Notes under the pieces: generated by a model
What the model was told of the DNA's origin: nothing
Seen by the model: only the letters and a program-made list of their open reading frames with translations
Database searches by the model: none
Assembly (NCBI GenBank): GCA_027673765.1
Contig: JAQDWB010000038.1
Coordinates: forward strand, 1 to 5,554
Direction: 5' to 3'
Origin: Coriobacteriaceae bacterium AM113-163
GTDB taxonomy: Bacteria; Actinomycetota; Coriobacteriia; Coriobacteriales; Coriobacteriaceae
Length of the DNA stretch: 5,554 nt
Translations under genes and position numbers: made by a program
Shown: piece after piece, positions 5,534-5,554 of the stretch
Layout of the letters: every line of letters starts with the position of its first letter
Numbering within the stretch: the first letter of the stretch is position 1

Positions 5534-5554
5534 CCGAACACCTCCCATATTCAT

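Overview
The window looks like an accessory stretch of an actinobacterial chromosome, most likely a gut Coriobacteriia relative such as Collinsella or Olsenella. This is an inference from three things: a GC-rich sortase-anchored surface gene ending in LPKTG, strong GGAG-type ribosome binding sites, and the mixture of that GC-rich gene with clearly AT-richer accessory genes. No ribosomal, tRNA or core metabolic gene is present to fix the species.

Left part (1-1232). A minus-strand gene (89-937) encodes a 282-residue protein with one N-terminal membrane segment, a charged linker and a cytoplasmic domain I cannot name. It is followed at the window edge by a nested inverted repeat (12-58). A divergent intergenic region (938-1232) separates it from the next genes and holds a 12-bp perfect palindrome.

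Middle part (1233-3280). Two plus-strand genes, each with a strong ribosome binding site and 69 bases apart, form a likely operon closed by a terminator-like hairpin (3243-3280). The first (222 aa) resembles DUF2971-like proteins of unknown function. The second (384 aa) has an N-terminal pattern like a PD-(D/E)XK nuclease core with an altered last motif residue. Neither has an assigned function. This pair is the best candidate here for an undescribed two-gene system.

Right-centre (3465-4571, minus strand). A cell-wall surface protein gene has a signal peptide, a beta-helix-like repetitive domain, a Thr/Pro/Gly stalk and an LPKTG anchor. It is broken by one in-frame TAG at codon 56, so it is probably a recent pseudogene. 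Its GC content is far above its surroundings.

Right end (4790-5554, minus strand). A MntA-HepT type VII toxin-antitoxin pair, with genes overlapping by 14 bases, lies downstream of a small ORF (5441-5533) whose stop codon overlaps the mntA start. A good sigma-70-like promoter inside that small ORF would start transcription at the A of the mntA ATG, predicting a leaderless mRNA.

Together the toxin-antitoxin module, the unknown two-gene operon and the membrane protein suggest a small defence or stability-type accessory island. That functional link is inferred from neighbourhood only.
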